From Saururus chinensis (Eukaryota > Streptophyta > Magnoliopsida > Piperales > Saururaceae): 64,000 nucleotides of DNA. The notes beneath the pieces were generated by a model. The model saw only the letters and a list, made by a program, of their open reading frames with translations. It was not told where the DNA came from and did not search any database. Both the position numbers and the translations under genes were made by a program. Shown piece after piece: positions 60,021 to 64,000 of this stretch. Within the stretch, counting starts at the first letter, position 1; every line of letters begins with the position of its first letter. The stretch is taken from positions 12,645,968-12,709,967 of the forward strand of contig CP141141.1 of the NCBI GenBank assembly GCA_035235625.1, read 5' to 3'.

Positions 60021-60488
60021 AAATTGAAGTAATTTATCTTTTGTATGCTATATTGAATAAATTTGAAGTTTTAATTGTACCATCATTGTGCCCTAGTTTT
60101 AAAAGTATTGTTCTCAGTCATTTTGTGTGTTTTTTTGTTTAAGATTATTGAATTGAGATGGATTTTTAATTAATGAGTTTTTATTTTTTAAGATGCCAAG
60201 TCTCTCAAATTTTGGAAAATGAGGAGGATTTGAGTTTTTGAAAATGCTTTTTTTACAGCTTATATAATTTGTGACATTGCATGCGTTATTGCATCAATTG
60301 TGTAATTTTATTAATTAGAAAATTTACTCATTAATATAAAGTATTAATGATATGCTTATATACTTGGTAAAGTTATTAGTTTCTATGCGTATATATTTTG
60401 AAAATATATTTGTTAGGGTAGATATTAGTATTAGTTTGCTTAATCTAATATTAATTTAATTTATTATTTATGAATTAATTGAATAGAA
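60021..60488. other. AT-rich leader or intron before the MULE transposase
   Basis: Very AT-rich, no coding potential; compatible with an intron or promoter for the transposase starting at 60489. Confidence 0.4.
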
Positions 60489-63337
60489 ATGGCAGAAGAA
60501 ATGGTTAGTTTTTTTATTAACTACGACCGACGCATAGAAGGATTATTAATGAAGAAACCGTCTACATTTGATGAATTTGAGATGCACGTAGCAAATAAGG
60601 TTGGGTTGGATCGAAGAAGATGGAAAATTACTATCAAATGTAATCTTCCGTCATATAGATCGAGGATGAACTAATGTGCATATATGATGATGCATCAATG
60701 GGTTTTATGTTTCACCACTCGCGCCATATAATTTCTTTCGAGTTATTTTTCGAAAAAGAGGCCCGAGTGACTAGTGAAAGGCGAAGTAGTTCACATCGGA
60801 GCTCTCACAGAAGCTCACAAAGGAGCTCGGATAAAAATGTGAACAATGAAAGTCATATGCAAGTGCCGGTGGCCGATGAAGAAGAGGGAAATTTATCTAT
60901 GACAGTAGCTTCAAATGAACGTCATAGGTCGTCTGCCCCTATTTACGATAGAAGTGGACCTACTTGGAGGTAAGGGTTGATTTAGTTGTGAATCCATTTC
61001 AATCTTATTATCCTTTAATGAAAATACATTTAGCTAAATTTTGAGATTTTGTGTCTAATATGGAAGGTCCACGACGCATGCACACGAGCCATTTAGCATT
61101 CAAATGTCTCAAGGCGGTGCATGGTATGAAACTCAAAGTTCGATGGGCCTTCATTACCCCTACACATATGTTGGTCATACCGATATTGGACCATCTAATC
61201 AGAGGTAAAATATATATTTATAAATGAATTCAACTTTTTTAGGCTTACAAAATTTAATACATATGCGATGTTTATATGTAGGGGGGGATATGTCTACGGT
61301 GAAGATATTGATAAAAATGAGGATAATGAAGGTGAAGATAATATTGACGAAGTAAGTGCAGAAGATTCTGATATGAATGTAGAAGGGGTTAGAGGTGAAG
61401 AAAGTACTCAACAGATGGTTGACGGCGAGGGGGATGATGTGGTAGACAATGCCATTGCTGGGAATAATATGAATGTAGATGATGAAGAGCCGTCGTACTG
61501 TGAAGTGGAGCCACTTTATGCACACATCACAGATGAGGAGAAAGATGCAGCAGTGAATTCTACAATGGATTTGGACCAACAAAATGAAGATGAGTTATCT
61601 GTTGGCCGCATCTTTGAGAATAAAGAAGCATTCGTTACCGCCTTGCAGGAGTTTTCCATTCAAAATCATGTCGAATACAAGGTTGTACGAACAAATCCGG
61701 CGGAGTATACAGTGAAGTGCATTAATAGCACTTGCCCTTGGAGAGTGCATGGCTCAATCAAAAGGGGTGGTGGGTCCTTTAAATTGAAGACGTACAAAGG
61801 TGACCACACATGTCGGAATGCCCAGCTTAGCACAGATCATAGGCAGTGCAGTGCCTCCTTTATTTTGAAGGTCATAATGCCCGCTATCCAAGCCGAATTA
61901 ATTCTCACACCAGGGGATATTATTCAAAGAATGAAAGAGAAGTATCATGTTGACATATCATATAAGAAAGCATGGGCAGCAAGGAATATGACGATCAAGG
62001 CCATTTATGGAGATTGGGTAGAATCGTATAAATTGTTGCCAATGTACCTAAGGGCGGTGCAAGAAGTCAATCCTGACACCTACTACCGCTTAGAGGATGA
62101 TGTAGTACCTCGTGTAGATGGTAGCACTTGTAGGAGATTTAGACGGTTGTTTTGGGCGTTTGGGCCGTCTATAGCTGGGTTTCGATATTGCATCCCTGTG
62201 ATTGGCGTTGATGTCACTCACTTGTATAGCAGATATCCTGGTGCTCTTATGGCTGCAACGGCTATAGTTAGAAATAATGGGTTATTTCCTCTTGCATTCG
62301 GGCTTGTCGGGAAGGAAGACGGAGATAATTGGAAATGGTTTCTAATGGAATTGAGGGATCACGTACTGATGGGCATGACGAACATCCTCATTATTTCAGA
62401 TCGACATAAGGGGCTTCAGAAGGCAGTGCCTGAGGTTCTTCCAGAGCCGGATTACCACCATCGTTATTGCATCCGTCACATAAAAGCAAATTTTAAGAAG
62501 GAGTTCAAAAATGATACATTAACGGACTTAATTGGGGCAGCAGCTTGTGCACTCACAGTAGAAAAGTTTGATGCTAAAATGGACTTGATTGGTCAAGAGA
62601 GTTCTAGGGCAAAACATCTCCTCTTAGGAGGAGAATTGCATCCTGCATAGTGGTCCCTTGCACACGGTGGTTTTATGACATTTGGCATGACGACTACAAA
62701 TATGGCTGAAAGTTTAAATAGAATCTTGAAGGGGGCACGAGGGTTACCTATGTAGGCTTTAGTGTCAGCTATCTTTTATCGGCTCATAAAATTTTTTGTT
62801 AAACAATCTTCTGCCGCCTCTACCATGGCCACCACATATACTCCTAGAGTGGAAGCCATATTGAGAGAGCAAACAAGAAAAATTGGGGATTATATAGTTA
62901 ATAGGATTAACAGGAGTCAGTACGAAGTGACATCAATTCGTGCCCGCAAGGTTATGGTAAATACTGCAATGCATACTTGTACATGCAACATCCCTCAGGT
63001 TTATGGTTATCCTTGCTCGCACCTTATCGCCGTGTGGGCAAAGCGGCGGGAACCAATCCATGCATCACTGTTTTACACATCTTCTACTTATAGAAATGTG
63101 TACTCCGCAGAATTTTATTCTCCTCGTGGTCGGGAGTATTGGGAGAGGGATATACCGTTTGTGTTATACCCATCGATAGCAACAAGGCAACCCGGTCACC
63201 CACGATCTGTTCGCATTAGGAATACTATGGACCGCAGAACAATGGAAAGAGATGGTAGAGGAGGATATAAATGCGGGAGGTGTAAACGAAGTGGGCATAA
63301 TAGTAAATCATGTAGAAACCCTCCTGTTGATTGGTAA
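60489..63337 (+). pseudogene. Mutator-like (MULE) transposase, three exons, disabled
   Basis: Exons 60489-60969, 61067-61204 and 61282-63337 join in frame through GT-AG introns. The N-terminus from MAEEMVSFFINYDRRIEG to about 60760 resembles the PB1-like region of these transposases. An acidic linker follows, then the MuDR DNA-binding domain (61598-61815: CPWRVHGS, DHTC) and the MULE catalytic domain with GVDVTHL (Asp at 62210), SDRHKG (Asp at 62399) and TNMAESLNR. Then come a SWIM zinc finger (CTCNIPQVYGYPCSH, 62978-63021) and a zinc knuckle CGRCKRSGHNSKSC (63272-63313). Lesions: a frameshift near 60665, TAG at 62648-62650 and TAG at 62753-62755. Long frames otherwise remain, so inactivation is recent. 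It would cut and paste elements with matching ends in the nucleus. A PMD gene follows directly. Confidence 0.9.
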
Positions 63338-63433
63338 ATATATAATTAACCTCTGTATTTATTATATTTTTTTAGTTACGTACACATGTATTCCTTACAA
63401 TTAATGATATGATCTTCATCTTCCACAGATCAT

Positions 63434-64000
63434 ATGGATCATGCAAAGCCTTGTTACGGGCCAGGCCCGAGTGATGCTTCTTTACTCGTAGAGCAGGAGT
63501 CACATAGGTCTGTTGCTATTTGGAGAGGAGAGGTATGATAACTTTTTTTAAAATTTGTTTTATTTTTTTGGTTGATATAGTACGACATGTTATAATTTTA
63601 AAATTTATTATAGGACCCCGGGTGCCTTGAGTGCACCGAACATTTTAAATATCTCCGCCATTGGCCTATAGATGAGCGTATATTACCTTATATCGAGCAA
63701 GCGGGATTTGGCCATTTCATTCATCTACAGTATGTTCGTCTCGATCGGCCTCTATTGACAGCTCTTGTTGAGAGATGGAGGAGGGAGACACAGACGTTTC
63801 ATTTGTCATATGGAGAGATGTCCATCACGCTCATGGATGTGGCAGTTCTATTAGGACTCCATATTGATGGACGTCCGGTGACAGGCACGACAGGAGGAGC
63901 TCATATGGATATATTAGTTAGACTTCTTGGTAGAGCTCCTCCTACAGTGATGCGTGGTAGCCGAGTGAGCCTACGATGGCTCTTACAGGAGTTTCGTGAG
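63434..64000 (+). CDS. plant mobile domain (MAIN-like) protein, 5' part
   Basis: Exon 1 is 63434-63532 (33 codons, MDHAKPCYGPGPSDASLL...) and exon 2 starts at 63614. The intron is GTATGA...TTATAG, phase 0, and exon 2 is open to the window end (129 codons). The sequence carries SHRSVAIWRGE, LPYIEQAGFGHFIHL, ALVERWRRETQTFHLSYGE and ITLMDVAVLLGLHIDGRPVTG: the N-terminal half of a PMD protein of the MAIN-like group (often annotated as serine/threonine phosphatase 7 long-form homologue, after proteins where PMD is fused to a phosphatase). It begins 97 bp after the MULE stop. An acceptor AG at 63427-63428 suggests it may be joined to upstream exons, although direct splicing from GGTAAA at the end of the MULE frame would create a stop. 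No lesion in the visible part. MAIN-like proteins act in the nucleus in transposon silencing. Confidence 0.8.

Noticed and set aside
1-64000. CRISPR arrays, bacterial operons, tRNA or rRNA genes
   Set aside because: No spacer-repeat architecture, no ribosome-binding-site gene clusters, and no tRNA or rRNA sequence recognised; tandem arrays lack unique spacers.

Overview
This window is nuclear DNA of a flowering plant, most likely not a grass. It is AT-rich and packed with plant LTR retrotransposons and other transposons. Host genes have plant architecture (GT-AG introns, a BAHD acyltransferase), and there are no bacterial-style operons. Only two host genes are well supported: a small secreted-protein gene at the left edge (10-384, minus) and a complete two-exon BAHD acyltransferase closely resembling DCR, a cutin/cuticle enzyme (15824-17897, minus). 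Almost everything else is mobile DNA or its remains.

Left part (1-21 kb). After the small gene and a Stowaway-like MITE come two very long, minus-oriented solo-LTR-like elements, A (3529-8019, TSD CTTGG) and B (8843-12027, TSD CCTTG). A is full of minisatellites. They are followed by a CACTA-type terminus (14336), a hAT-like GC-rich MITE (14429-14757), the DCR gene and another small MITE.

Middle (21-47 kb) is a nest of insertions whose order can be read from target-site duplications. A decayed Ty1/copia element (LTR about 21094-22344, gag to 22988, protease motif at 46665) was hit by an Athila-like element, now a solo LTR (22989-46434, TSD ATATG/ATATT). That LTR was in turn split by a 22.3-kb Ty3/gypsy element of the Tat (Ogre-like) lineage (23817-46141, TSD AATAG). 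The Tat element lies on the minus strand: 5' LTR 44729-46141, PBS, ORF1, gag, protease, RT, RNase H, a second archaeal-type RNase H, integrase, 3' LTR 23817-25215. Its pol is broken. Between integrase and the 3' LTR it carries cargo: an antisense five-exon plant mobile domain (PMD) pseudogene, about nine copies of a 188-bp tandem repeat, a histone H2A pseudogene and a small ORF beside a hairpin.

Right part (47-64 kb). A LINE tail is followed by a third solo-LTR-like element C (48506-54101, TSD GGTAT), itself interrupted by an internally deleted Athila-like element (49596-51933). After a largely non-coding stretch comes an array of palindromes (59376-59724). Then there is a Mutator-like (MULE) transposase pseudogene (60489-63337), followed 97 bp later by a second, apparently intact PMD reading frame that runs off the window end.

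The most interesting theme is the independent association of PMD genes with two unrelated mobile elements in the same 64 kb: one inside a Tat LTR retrotransposon in antisense with its introns kept, and one directly downstream of a MULE transposase.
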